Shown here: in pieces, positions 10,727-22,651 of the stretch | Layout: each line of letters begins with the position of its first letter | How positions within the stretch are numbered: position 1 is the stretch's first letter | From: Pyrenochaeta sp. MPI-SDFR-AT-0127 | Taxonomy: Eukaryota; Ascomycota; Dothideomycetes; Pleosporales; Cucurbitariaceae | Assembly (NCBI GenBank): GCA_020747015.1 | Contig: JAGTJM010000003.1 | Location: 372,001 to 436,000 of the forward strand | Length of the DNA stretch: 64,000 nucleotides | Reading direction: 5' to 3' | The notes under the pieces: generated by a model | What the model was told of the DNA's origin: nothing | Database searches by the model: none | The model's input: the letters and a program-made list of their open reading frames with translations, nothing else | Position numbers and translations under genes: made by a program

Positions 10727-11881
10727 TGTGCTTGCCTGCTGTCTATGAAAGAGCAGAGGGCTTATGAAGGAATGGGGTTGAGAAAAGGATGTCGGCAAAG
10801 AGGATTGGGGCGCTGCCGTTGATAAATAAATGCGGGTGGGAAGCTGCGAACGTGTCAACTTCCACATGAAGCGGGCCGCGGGCTCTCGCTTTATCTCCTA
10901 TTGGTTAGGTCCGTGTCCGCCCAAGCGCATCACCTCTGGAAACTTGGAGAAGAGCCTCACTGATGTGACAGCTGGCCTTTCTTGCATTCACCTCGGAAAT
11001 TGATGGAACATAGCCTACGTTGGAGTTTATCCCATTCTACCTTCCCAATCTGGTCCATCAACGCTCCTCCTCTGTTCTTCTGGGAAGCCTCCTCCATGGC
11101 AACCCCGGCAACCTCGCTAGTGGCCAAAAGCATAAAATCTACTTGGGCCGTTGCATCAATTGCAACTCACATCTGAGACAGCCGGTAGCAATTGCGTTCA
11201 GCAACATCCACAAAGTATCTAGCCCTTATGCTTCATGTATTGTATCCGCATGACAAGTCCCAATCTCTTCTCGGCCACTTTCAGTCCAGGTTACACTGCC
11301 GCCGCCTTCCACTGTGGGGTACCCGCACGCTGTCTCAGAGACGATTTAGGAACCACGCTTCGCAGCCAAGAATAACTGCACGAGTATTGGGTTCGCCTTT
11401 CTCATCTACCTGTCAAGAGTCTAAACCGCCATTTCGATGGATTCTTTGCGCATCATGTTCTACAAATTAAAAAACCAGTCCTTCGCTAAGTTTCGTATTC
11501 GGGCACATTCTCTGAGACAAACAGACTATTCAGAACTTGGAGCTCTCTAGACAATTGTAGCAAAGAACTGACAGTGTAGCACAGGCAGTATCACACCGTT
11601 ATGAAGTATCGCATTTCATTTCCCCTCGATACAATGCAGGTGAAGTTCAGGAGCATTTACTGCACTGGTGATGCTGCTGATTAACGTATATATTATCGAT
11701 TGTGGGACAGGACTATTAGCCATAGTCCCGCCAATGCAAGTGTAAACGAAGCTCAAATCGAGGCAAATCATAATACCGCCGCCAAAGCCAAACCCGAACT
11801 TGTGAACCGAATTTGAATGCCCGCTGATGAAAGTAATGTTGCAAAAGAGCCCACGAACGCCATACGCTGAAATTCAATGTG
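10727..11881. promoter_or_regulatory. Calnexin upstream region
   Basis: 1.15 kb between the calnexin start and the Reg1-like 3' end. A CCAAT box in inverted orientation (ATTGG at 10900-10904) lies about 175 bp upstream of the calnexin ATG and could be functional, but nothing else supports it. No gene seen. Confidence 0.35.
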
Positions 11882-13704
11882 CTAATCCTTCCACGACGCA
11901 TTCCAAATGACATGAGCTATGTCCCGTGCGGTATTCACGGTGTCTACAACTCGACCAATAAATCCAGGTGGTGGGGGGTCTTCTTCGTTGTCTTCGAATG
12001 GCATGAACATCCCAGATGCTGTTCTTCGGAGCCCACTGGATTCCAATGACGCTAATGAGCTGCTTGAACGTAATGAGTATGGGTCTGAGGCGGTTGGAGT
12101 GCTGGGTCGCTTGCCTCCATAAGCACTCGAAGGATCGAAGTATGCATCACCCTCTTCGTCATCCTCTGCAAGCAAAAAGTTTCTTGACGGATTAGAAGGT
12201 TTCAACGTCTCTTGTGAAGGTGATGGAGATAGGCGGTCTTTCTGCCGCCAAAATCCGAGAGAATGAGACGGATGCTGCTCTGTAACATCAGGCGAATCTG
12301 TCCTGTATTTGAGAGTAGTGGATGGTAGCTTAGCGATCGTTTTGTTGTCGCTGCTAATGCTGGTTGTTGAAGCTGTTCGTGATAGTGGCCTCTTCTTTCT
12401 TGAGCGCTTCATCATAACCACACCCTCGTCAGACGACGAATCTTCATCATGATACTTGGCCCAGGGGTTGTGATTATAGTCATCTTCATCGTCATCCGCA
12501 TCCTTGCACTCGACGGCAATGCACTGCTCCACATTATCATCGAATCGAATGTGCTTCTTCTCCCCATGATCTGGCGTATGCAGCCCCGATGTGGATTTGG
12601 AGGAGAAATAGTCCGTGCCCTCCCACAGCAGGCCACGCGACATGGTTGAGGATGTTGGGAAATCAGGGACTGCTCGGCCAATGATTGGTCGAGGCTTTCG
12701 CAGCTCTAGAGTAGCACCGGTCGTCTGCTGAGCCTGCACCGATTCTGCAGCCTGCTGGACTAATGACGACGACGAAAGCGACTTTTGTAACATAGCTTCC
12801 GACATGCTACGCTTCTTGAGAATCGGCTTCTTGACGCCATTGACAAATGAGTTGGTTTTCGACAATCGGCTGACCGGTGCGGAATTCTGTTGCGAGCAGA
12901 ATCTATTCGAGGCGGGCTGCATTGGCCCGTACAGCCAAGTCACGTCGACATCTTTTAGCCTATGCGACTCGTTAGTGCAATTCGAGAGAAAAGCCTGGCA
13001 GGTGCGTGCACGGATGGGGATGATCGGCATCCCATGACAGGGGTACGGATCGAGGTGATCGAGACTCACCAATTCAGCGTTTCAGGGGACACAGTCTTCA
13101 GCTTGAATTGTGCCTTGGCCCACGTTCTCCATGAGGCATTTTCAAGTCGAGAACGCTCCCCATAGACATTGCGGTGCTCTACAATGTGCCGCCACGACGA
13201 CCAGATGTCCTCCTCTCGCCATTCGTATGAGAGGTAGTCAACATGATGTGAGGGCTCTTTCCGCACTGCTGTGTCATCCTCTGACATATGCAGTGGGTCT
13301 GGTGTGGTCAGTGGCGTATCTGAAGAAAGGCCATCGCTGGGTGGTGGCGAGGGCAAAGACGTAGGTCGGAGTGCAGCAGCTTCGGGCTTGGGCGCCTCTA
13401 TTTGATGCGCCGGAGGCTCTTTTCTGTACTGGCGCGCAGTGTTGTAATTCGGAAAGGACAAGCCGTCATCCTCGCTACTAGACTCATCCGACTTTGTGTC
13501 GAGGGACAGGCTGCTGGAGGGTGTGGAATGCAGTGACGAGGAGCGCGAGGAGCTAAGCGACGGCGAGCGCAGGTCTGGCAGCGAGCACTGGTTCCTGCGC
13601 ATTGACGAATAGTTGGTGTAAGAGAGCGAGGAGGAGGATGGTGAGCGAATTGGGCCGTGGAACGGCGTGCCCTCTGGGGTGTGGGCGAGGACGTCTGTAG
13701 CCAT
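11882..13704 (-). CDS. Reg1/Hex2-type regulatory subunit of protein phosphatase 1 (DUF1752)
   Basis: Predicted targeting subunit that brings PP1 (Glc7) to Snf1/AMPK and so shapes carbon catabolite repression (knowledge from yeast Reg1). Two exons, 13704-13070 and 12959-11882, flank a 110-nt intron; 570 aa. The conserved N-terminal domain contains VDYLSYEWREEDIWSSW and SRLENASWRTWAKAQ, and continues over the intron as SPETLNW-LKDVDVTWLYGP. The motif KHIRF at about residues 347-351, followed by DDNVEQCIAVE, fits the RVxF PP1-docking consensus. The rest is acidic and Ser-rich, as in Reg1. The C-terminus has VVDTVNTARDIAHVIWN, a block I recall from filamentous-fungal members. An upstream in-frame ATG at 13779 is possible, but MATDVLAHTPEGTP is the more typical start. 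Confidence 0.88.
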
Positions 13705-15874
13705 GGGGATAGAGACGCGGAGGCTCAATGCCTCAGTGTTGGTCACAGCGAAAAGCCCGTAGCGGTGTCCTGCTGCCAAACTCCCTCCGCGGATATCCCT
13801 CGGCTCGTGCTCGACATGCGTCCCTGTGGCGGCGCGCTCGAGAAGTAGGACGGAGGCGTGGGGTGGTTGTTGTGGTGAGGCTCGCAGGAATGCTGTGTCG
13901 GCAACGCAAGGGCAGTGGGCACGGGGGGTGCTGGCGTCGATATGGGCGAAAGGCGTGGGGCAAGGACAGGAGGACAGGAGGACAGAAGAACAGAGGCTGC
14001 AAGATTCGCGGATGGCGTTGCGAGCAAAAGCTTCGAGGCCCGTGGGTGCGCGAAAGGCTAGTCCCTTTTACGGCGCCCCCGCAAGCTTGGAAAAGGGAAT
14101 TTCTGTAGCCACACACCCTGGGAAACCCTAAAGACGGCCAGGACGCTTTCATCCACGCCGTGCGTCAAGGCCACCGATCTGCTGGCCCCGATAAGCCGTG
14201 CGACGCCGCCGGTGCGGCTCTTCACGTCACCAGAGACAGTCTTGAAAGAGCCAACCGTCGACGTCTTCGTCAACAGATCCACCATGTTGCATCTGCACCC
14301 CCGTTTATCGACAAGGGCCAAGGCTGCCCAAGTAGGTGCAGAAGAACCCTCGGTTGATCGGCATCCATCCCAACAGAAGCAGCCTGGCAAGCCTGGACCG
14401 TTGCTAATCACGTTCGCGTGGGCCCGCTGCTGCAAATCCTGGTGCCAAATGTCGACAGACGCCTCGTAAAACTGCCTTCTGCTCCGATACGGCCTCAGTT
14501 GGCCAGGGCATGGCTGCACGTTGGGAAAACCGTTGCGGGGAAGTGAGGGGCTTGAGATACAGCTGATAATAGTCAGCGTCCAAGAAGCCATTGAAACAGC
14601 TGGATACTGCCTGGGCGACCTTGGAAGCCCCACGCTTTGCGATTAACCCTCCCGCAATCTACTTGTCGTGGTGCTGCACGGCGAGCCTAGTCCACCGTCT
14701 AGCTTCTCAACACCACAGAACCACGCCTCGGGGCCATGACGAACGACTGCCAAGTGGCCTCTCAAACACCTGCTCCTCCACAATATCTGATTAGAGGCGC
14801 CGGGGGAAACATGTGGAGACTAAATCTCATCGATCGATGAGCCTGTCAACCATGGCCAAAACCCAATTGATTGATCTCGGATGTGAAACGACTAATACGA
14901 CAACTGGTTGGCCCAGCTGTTATTTATTGGGCAACAATCATCGTCTTCAACGTTGAATGCAACAACATTCTACTGCTACGACTCTCTTTGTCTTGCAAAC
15001 TACGCCATACTATGCAAAGCTTATCATAAATGGCCTTCGGACACGCTACGGCCATTGCAGTGGGGAAAGGGTTCAACAGAGTTGCTGTCAGACCCGGCCG
15101 CCGTTGTGTTTGTAAACATGGAACCTGCACATTGGCCTGTACTGCAAACGTTCAATCATTGTCATATTCTTTCTGCCCCCGCGGCTCGCTTACCCTGAAT
15201 ACTCAACGCGAATGTCAATCATGTTCACCGCGGAGCACCAGGCATGCAACAGCAGTCGCTCTCCGTGACGTTCTAACCGAGGACTCGACGACACAAGGTA
15301 TCATGGTCATGGGGGGTAGGTTCGGGTGACAGGAAGGCTACACAATGTATTCCAAGGTTGGTGATGACTGTGCTCAGTCTACTTCGTTTATGTTCCGAAT
15401 GGTTCCGATCGGGCATCCATGGATCTGTCAACCAAGCGCTTCATGTTGAGAACCCCAAATCTGGTCCTACAGCTATTCTTTTGTATGACATTTGTCGCAC
15501 AGGCCTCTCGGGTCTATCGATCAAGAATATGTGGCTTGCCCGACAGCATCTGCAATTGGGCGGCCAAGTAAAACAACATCTAACGTCTAAAGTTGCAGTG
15601 TAGCGCGTCTTCTTCTTTTTAATTCACACCATCATGCTCATCAAGCTGCATTTCCATCAATATGCAAGCTTTACTCGTTTTCGAAGCACAGATCGCACAG
15701 CTCAAGATCGATCTTGCCCGCAAGTCTAGCCGGGCGCCTCTCGGCTTTAGCGGATTTTTGTACGCGCGGTGGCGAGCTTAATGCCAGTCGTGTTTGACTA
15801 ACACTGCCATTTCTTCAAACATGTCGCAGCTGCATCTTTCTTGTACTTCTAATTTGTATTGCTAGCAGCCGACT
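13705..15874. other. 2.2-kb gene-free region
   Basis: Lies between two divergent genes (Reg1-like and the MFS transporter). It holds a short GGACAGGA tandem repeat around 13963-13985. The longest frame (14058-14633, minus) starts with GTG and shows no recognisable domain. No gene can be supported. Confidence 0.4.
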
Positions 15875-17956
15875 ATGGAGTCGAGTCACGGTGCGAATGC
15901 ACCAGCGAGGCATACTCAGACGCCCAATCCGATCGCGATAAGCAAGGAAACCGAGGTAGCGACTCCGTCATCGAGCAATCACAGTGTCGCTGAAGTAGAT
16001 GGAACAAAACCTGAGTCTAGGGGCGCAGGAGAAGGGGAGGAAGAGGCCAAGCAAAACCATGAAAGTGTTGCTGCAGACGCGCCCCCAGCACCGGGTGCGC
16101 AAAATGACAAAACACAAGAACGAAGCAAGATGAAGATAGCGCTCATTATGTTTTCGCTGGCAGTCGCTGTTTTACTTGTGGCATTGGATATTACCATCGT
16201 TACCACCGCTTTACCTACAATCGCTTCAGATTTCAATTCCGCGTCCGGTTATACTTGGGTCGGCTCCGCATACCTCATCGCCCAGAGCGCAGCCACACCG
16301 ATCTGGGGCAAGGTCTCAGATATCTTCGGCAGAAAGCCTATACTTCTGGTAACAAACGCCATATTTTTCGTGGGATCGCTGCTTGCAGGAGTCTCGGTGA
16401 ACATGGATATGCTCATCGCGGCAAGAGTCATTCAAGGCATTGGAGGCGGTGGTTTAATAACTCTAGTCAATATCACCATCTCTGATCTCTTCTCTGTACG
16501 GGATCGAGGAGCTTACTTTGGTGTCATCGGAGGGGTTTGGGCACTAGCCAGTAGCTTAGGTCCTGTTATGGGTGGCCTATTTACTCAAAAAGTCTCCTGG
16601 AGGTCAGTAGTATTCCAGCCATAAGTGCGATGTGTTCTGACTTGCATAGATGGTGTTTCTATATCAATCTACCTTTAGACGGTGTTGCGTTTCTTATCCT
16701 TCTCTTCTTCCTCGATGTGCATACGCCAAAAACACCACTGCGCCAGGGCCTCAAAGCCGTCGATTGGCTTGGCTCCCTCACCATGGTTGGAGGTACCATC
16801 ATGTTGCTGTTAGGATTAGAGTTCGGTGGTATCAGTCATCCATGGGACTCCGCAACGGTCCTCTGTCTTATCATTTTTGGGGCTGTGGTAATTGGGATCT
16901 TCTTCCTTAATGAATGGCGGGTTGCGCCATATCCTCTAATGCCTCTAGATCTCTTCTCCAAACGGTCGAATTTGGCTGCCCTTGGGGTTTGCTTCTTCCA
17001 TTCTTTCGTTTTCATCTCTGGCAGCTATTTTCTCCCGCTCTACTTCCAGGCCGTTTTGGGAGCCACACCGATTCTCTCGGGCGTCTATCTGCTACCAACA
17101 GCGTTGTCACTATCATTCCTTTCGATGTTCACCGGCATCTTCATCAAAAAGACTGGACAATACCTTCCTATGATCTACTTCGGAATGTTCATGATGACGC
17201 TCGGTTTCGGACTGTTCATTGACCTCGACGTCAAATCCTCTTGGGCAAAAATAATCATCTACCAAATTATCGCAGGTATTGGTGTGGGACCCAACTTCCA
17301 GAGCCCACTTATCGCTCTGCAAAGTCTTGTGCCGGTAAGCCTTACTCTATTATTTTCACCACACTCTACATGATTTATGGAGCCATATGTTGTTACCACG
17401 TGCGCTCTCACCAACAATAGTGATACTGACAGGCTTCTAGAAACGCGATATTGCTACTGCGACCGCAACCTTCGGCTTTACTCGCAACCTTGGGTCAGCG
17501 ATCTCAGTCGTTGTTGGCTCCGTTGTTTTTAACAACGAAATGAAGTCAAAGCAATCTCAATTGGTAGCATCATTAGGTCCTCAGACTGCGTCAGCATTCG
17601 GTGGAGGCTCTGCCGGCGCCAACGTCGGGCTCATTCAATCGCTACCCGAAGCTGAAAAGGCTGCCGCAAGAAAAGCTTTTTCAGACTCATTGAGTACAAT
17701 GTGGATTATGTATGTGGCATTTTCTGTAGTAGGCATAGTCGCTAGTCTCCTCATTACGAGGAACAAGCTTGATAAGCAGCATGAGGAGACGAAGACGGGG
17801 CTGGAAGCAGAGAAGCAAAAAAGGGTGGAGAGAGACGCTGAACGTGCGGAAAGGAGGAGGAAGAGGGCTAGTAAGGGCGGCTCTTTGCCGCTTGATACGG
17901 AAATACAGGCTACTAGCGCACCCATAATAGATGCTGAGAAGGAGATGAAAATATGA
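15875..17956 (+). CDS. MFS transporter of the DHA2 (14-TM) drug:H+ antiporter type
   Basis: Predicted plasma-membrane or vacuolar export transporter; the substrate cannot be read from sequence. Three exons: 15875-16602, 16650-17334 and 17441-17956, with introns of 47 and 106 nt, giving 642 aa. A hydrophilic N-terminus of about 85 residues precedes the first helix (IALIMFSLAVAVLLVALDIT) and the DHA2-like IVTTALPTIASDF. Motif A is GKVSDIFGRKPILL. The block RVIQGIGGGGLITLVNITISD is typical of DHA2. WRWCFYINLP is rebuilt across intron 1, and after intron 2 KRDIATATATFGFTRNLGSAIS follows. The C-terminus is a long charged tail rich in Lys, Arg and Glu. It stands alone with no cluster genes nearby, so general xenobiotic efflux is only an inference. 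Confidence 0.92.
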
Positions 17957-18417
17957 CGAGGCTACTCCATAGTAAGATGTGTTCGTGGGTAATTTTGCAT
18001 AGCGCTAGCCATTTACTTGTTTTCACTTGGAAGAGATACCGTAGTTCAAGTACACACATAGTTCTAACGAGCTAAATAAGACATAGGATGCATTGATATA
18101 TATGATACGGCTTTGACACGGTGCACTTACATGACGATAAATGTATGATTTTTTTTTAATTGTACTCGTTCCTCACACACCGCCTAATGCCTATGTATTG
18201 CCACATTGGCTTAGAAGTGCACAAAATGGGTGCGGCTGACATGTCCTTTGTTTGAGAACACAAGGGCATCCACCACTAAGTCAAACAAAGCAACCTGAAC
18301 GCGGACAGAACTTCTCTACCACCAAAATTGAACCCCTTTAATGAGAGTTTGGCACCAACCACCGCCTCTATTTTAGCACTCTGTACTGAATGGATATCCG
18401 GTCCTATTTGAGACAAC
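17957..18417. other. Intergenic region downstream of the MFS gene
   Basis: 461 bp, AT-rich, with a T-run near 18151. No gene seen. Confidence 0.5.
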
Positions 18418-19035
18418 ATGTGCTACTACCGATTGTTCATATTTCTTGGCTGCGGCCACTCAACTTTCTCATCGACGCCGGTTAGGTATTGCGCGAATGC
18501 AAAAATAAAGGGAACCGCTGGGCAGCAACAAAGAGCACCGCGTTTCACGAGTCGATCGCCATGTCATTCCGCTACTTCGTCATCTGAGTCGAATGTATAC
18601 TCGCGACCTGAGTTCTCAAACACAGCAACATTGTCAAATATCTCAAGCCCTTGTCACACAACAGACAGTATGGTCGAACCCCCCAATGAAATAAACACGA
18701 GAGGGGAAACTGTTACCAGGGGGGATGACCAGGCTTGCTCAATAGGTCACGTGCATCCTTTGCACACTATTAGACTCGAGCACCTTTGCGCTATTTGCGA
18801 TTGGGAAAGAGAAGAACGACTGCGTGCTCTCGAATCTTCGACTAGCGAAATTCGATTTGAGCCCTGGAGATGGCAGTGCAAGTATAGAGGGAGCAATACA
18901 GTGCCTCATATAAGAAAACACGACAAATCGAAGGGCGAAGTGCACGATGGAAGGGCAAGTGTTGTATGGGGGGTAGGCGCGACTGTTGGAGGATGGTGGA
19001 AGAGGAAGGACAGTGGAATAGCAGAAGAAGAATAA
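18418..19035 (+). CDS. Hypothetical Cys/His-containing protein
   Basis: Uninterrupted 205-aa frame from an ATG. I cannot name a domain, but the N-terminus MCYYRLFIFLGCGHSTFSS and the later segment GHVHPLHTIRLEHLCAICDWE resemble a group of short fungal hypothetical proteins. These begin with a C/H-rich block and carry a second C-x-x-C block (CAIC here). Paired Cys and His residues (C13, H15, C25 early; H, H, C, C late) could bind a metal ion; this is inference. The C-terminal part is basic with Gly and Trp. It reads toward the NDUFB10-like gene, 264 bp away. The function is unknown. Confidence 0.6.
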   Translation: MCYYRLFIFLGCGHSTFSSTPVRYCANAKIKGTAGQQQRAPRFTSRSPCHSATSSSESNVYSRPEFSNTATLSNISSPCHTTDSMVEPPNEINTRGETVTRGDDQACSIGHVHPLHTIRLEHLCAICDWEREERLRALESSTSEIRFEPWRWQCKYRGSNTVPHIRKHDKSKGEVHDGRASVVWGVGATVGGWWKRKDSGIAEEE

Positions 19036-19298
19036 CAATGTCCATTAAATGTCGCCATGTAGAGTAACACGGAATTAAAGCCACCATCAAGTTGAAATGA
19101 GAATGGTCATCGCAATATCACGTGCAGCCATTGGCCGAAGCTCCGGCGCGATCTCCAGCTACCAACTTCATCAAGCATCGCCATTGCATTCCCACTCCAC
19201 CACGCCTACGCTGCCAATTGACTTCTGTGCCACCTGCCCGACGCAGCTCACGGACTCTTGACTACATCGCCGCCTGCGCAGAGCGTATCGCCACCGCA

Positions 19299-19751
19299 AT
19301 GCCCACGCCCGAGTCCGAATTGTTCCTGGCGAAGAAGCCAAAGGTCGCGCCGACCTTCGAGGGCGTTGACTACGACGACAACCAGGCCCTCAAGGCCGCG
19401 CAAGATGCTATTATCCGTGAGCAGTGGGTCAAGAGCATGATGGCTCGGTTAGTGAGGGATGAGATGGGGAAGTGTTACCGTAGGGAGGGGGTGAATCATC
19501 TGGAGAAATGTGGGCATTTGAGAGGTACGGGCATAATATATACTTCTCCACAGCTCTTCTCTAGCCAGTAGTGATCCTGGGATCAACATTCTGCAAAATT
19601 GTTTGCATCAATCTTGACCTCGTCACTCGGCATGCGCAGCGCTGACATGTGCTCTACAGAACGCTACTTTGAGCTGTTGAAGGATGCCAAGGTCAAGGGA
19701 TATCTTTTCGCACAACAGAATTATCTCGACGAGCCGTTCAAGAAGCAATAG
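19299..19751 (+). CDS. NADH:ubiquinone oxidoreductase (complex I) subunit, NDUFB10/PDSW type (fungal ~12 kDa)
   Basis: Accessory subunit of the membrane arm of mitochondrial complex I, facing the intermembrane space (family knowledge). Two exons, 19299-19524 and 19660-19751, with a 135-nt intron; 105 aa, close to the size of fungal homologues. Recognisable blocks are MPTPESELFLAKKP, FEGVDYDDNQALKAAQDAII, REQWVKSMMARLV, KCYRREGVNHLEKCG (two cysteines spaced C-x11-C, as expected for an oxidatively folded protein) and, after the intron, ERYFELLKDAKVKGYLFAQQ. The chosen ATG matches the family start; an in-frame frame extends upstream to 19122 but has no family resemblance. Without splicing the last 30 residues are lost. 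Confidence 0.92.
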
Positions 19752-20187
19752 ATGAGCATCGGACACTGTATGTTCGCAAAGTCGTTGCACATATGAGCAC
19801 CCAGGACGCAATGCAAGATATACCAGAAGCGATAAAGTACCACGACGAGGAAGGCGAGGTCACCTCAGGCGTTTTGATTGGTATCACTTGAAAGGAAATG
19901 CAAGTGTTCTTCCGTATGAGCAAAACTGTACATATACCTGCCGCAGAAAGGAATGACCAGTACGATATATTTAAGCATCATTACAAATTAACATGGGCAA
20001 GGCCCAAATCTTGACTCATGTCACTAACTCAATAATCAATCTGCTGATCCCATTTGGCCTCCCTGCTGGCTTTATTGCCCATTACTGATGCCAGGTCCTG
20101 GCATGATGCGGCCAAGCCTCGTGCATACCTACCCCACTACTACCGTGTACCTGCATCTACAGCTCACAACATCCGAATCTCGAAACA
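19752..20187. promoter_or_regulatory. Intergenic region upstream of palC
   Basis: 436 bp between tandem genes. No distinct motif or gene seen. Confidence 0.4.
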
Positions 20188-21640
20188 ATGCCCTTCCCAT
20201 TTGTCCTACCAACCACTTCTAGTATATCATTCACTGAATACTTCAGCAGCAATACCCACCCATCCCTACCAAACTGTGCAACCACTGCACGAGGCGTCGT
20301 CCGCGATGTGTTGAAGCGACACAAGCGTATCCCACCTTCCTCACAAGCTTCGAACCTTTCGATTGTCACATCTGCACTCAACGACTACATTCCGTATCTT
20401 TTTGCACTAGATGCCGGTTTGAGCGGTACAATATGCGCAGGCGAAGAGGTCGATCTAGTATTGATCAAAGAGCTGGAGGTTGAATGGCGCTCTACGCTTG
20501 GTTCATCAATACCAGGACGCGAGCCGGCAAGAGTCAAGTTGAAGAGCCTTGAGAGTGAGCTTTGCTTCACACTGTCAACACTCGCATACGTATACAGCCT
20601 CCAGGCTCGGGCCCAGCTACATACTCTCTACAATGCAGTTACTCCGTCACCAGAACAGCGCGCAACAGCGATCAGTGCTGCCATGAAGCAATTTCTCGAC
20701 GCAAATGCGATACACACATACTTGGTCAATCGAGCAGGGCAATGGAATTCTCAGCCCACAGCAGTGGACATCTCGGCTTCTGTGCTCGGAGCCTTAGCTG
20801 AGCTTACCATGGCCGAGGCCACTCTCATTATGGTTTTGAAGGATGATCCATACCCAGCTGTTGTGGTAGAAGACAGAAATAAACAGAACAAAGACTGGAT
20901 GTTTAAAGGAGTAGATATACCCAAAGTTCGCGCGCATCTGTTCGCGCGTCTATGCCTCGCCTCCTCTGAACATGCAGCAAAAGCCCAGGCCATGCTCGGT
21001 CGTCCGTCAAAGATCAATGACGACTTACTGAGATATGTGGACGATTTGAGGCGAACAGCAAAAGGCAAGGCCTGTCGATTCCTCGCCTGCGATGCTGAGT
21101 CAGGGGGCAAAACTGGAGAAGGTATTGCATGGCTCCGAGGTGCGAAAAAGGAGTTGGGTTTCGCCTCTCTAGGTGCTGAGGAAGAGAAGAAGTCTTCCGG
21201 CTTCTCGAAGCTGAAAAAAGAATGGCAAGAAAAGCGGGAAGATCGTAAAATAGAGAAGGGAGTGGATTGGGGGACTGATGCAGGCAAGTTTGAGGAGGGC
21301 AGAATAGTCGATATGCTCCTGAAAAAATGGGAGAAGATGAATGACACGGTATGTGATTCTCAAGGCCTGTAGCTAATCCGCTTACTTAGTTCTGCAGGTC
21401 GGCGTCCAATTGATACCGCCATCGGAGCCGCTACTAGCAAGTATGCCCTCGGGACGAGACCCTCATACTCCTAAGATGTTCATTATACCCGCGCTTGATG
21501 AAGACTCGCTTGTACGGATGAGAGCGCCGCCGGATCCAAGTGAAGCATTCAAGGGCGAAGAAGATGATAGCGCGGACGAAGATGAGCGAAGCCCTCCTGC
21601 CGGAGCTTTCCCAGGTACCCCCAGCACGAGCTACTATTGA
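20188..21640 (+). CDS. palC: pH-response regulator protein PalC (BRO1 domain)
   Basis: Component of the fungal ambient-pH (Pal/Rim) pathway; a BRO1-domain protein that links the plasma-membrane pH-sensing complex to ESCRT-III (family knowledge). Two exons, 20188-21348 and 21398-21640, with a 49-nt intron; 467 aa, typical for PalC. The start MPFPFVLPTTSSISFTEYF is characteristic. The BRO1-like helical domain covers about residues 1-390, including TLSTLAYVYSLQARAQLH, AMKQFLDANAIHTYL, EATLIMVLKDDPYP and ARLCLASSEHAAKAQAML. The second exon encodes GVQLIPPSEPLLASMPSGRD and an acidic end (DDSADEDERSPPAG). None of the other pal/rim genes is in the window. Confidence 0.93.
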
Positions 21641-22651
21641 GGAAATGCATACGCACTTTACTTGGTCGGCCTTGGTGCTTCTAGTATTCAAGTCTAATGT
21701 TTCATGGGATACAATCATTTTGCCGCACTTGCATCGCTGAGAAACCAATATTCGTGTCAACGCTTGGATGATGTATGCTTCAACGTTCAAGTTGGAACGT
21801 GAAAAAGCTATCTTGCCTTTGTCGACCCAGACAACAAGTAACTGTGCTTCATGTCCAGCTTATCTCCACTTCCTGCCGTTATCCTGCATAATGTAGGAGT
21901 TGACGGGCACAACCGTTGCAAGGGGAAGGCCTTTCCTGAAAAAGCATGTCCAGCCGTGAGGCAGGGATCTCGCTGGGGTATTAGCTTAGCCCTCAAGATA
22001 TCGGAACGTCTCCGTTTCCGTGCTCAGATGGGTTCTCAAGACGAAACCCAGCCTCCATGACACACGCATCCCCAATTTCTTGAATTATGGAGTATTGTGT
22101 TCGCGCTATTACCTCCTTCACTGATTGTGGCGCCTGGCATATATCAATCGCTTCTTGGCTGCTCGTATCAGCTGCTACAACCAAGCAGTCGCACGAAATC
22201 TTTGAACCCTGGTTTGCGATTGAATCTCCTCCACATCCACTACCCCGGTTAGAGCAAGCCTAGGCGGAGGGATCCAACCACCCACAATCAGAGAGATAAG
22301 CGACAGTGCCAATCATCATTCGCTCCGCAAGCCTATCGGCCGCTTTGCTAGGTCACCCTCGAGTGTGACCATTGGTCGTGTTCGCTCCAGGCCAGTGTTC
22401 GCGTGTTCCGTTCCCCTCTGCAGCCCCCGCTCATGACCTTGCTGCTCCTTCAAATGCTAGGGCGGGTTTTGGTATATTAGTTAGACGATTCAGCTGCACA
22501 TTCTTAGTCTGCACCCGTGATGGTTCATTGACCTTGACGGCTGAGCTGAACGCGACAAACGTTTGGACGTTTTCATCTTGTCTTACTATTCACACGTCCC
22601 GCACAACCACTCAGCCAGCCTTTGCGCGTCAACGACCGTTGCGCTTCGACC
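21641..22651. other. Intergenic region upstream of the permease gene
   Basis: 1.0 kb. Contains no recognisable gene; presumably holds the permease promoter and the palC 3' region. Confidence 0.45.

Noticed and set aside
14058..14633. 191-codon minus-strand frame between the Reg1-like and MFS genes
   Set aside because: It starts with GTG, has no recognisable domain, and the region shows competing frames on both strands.
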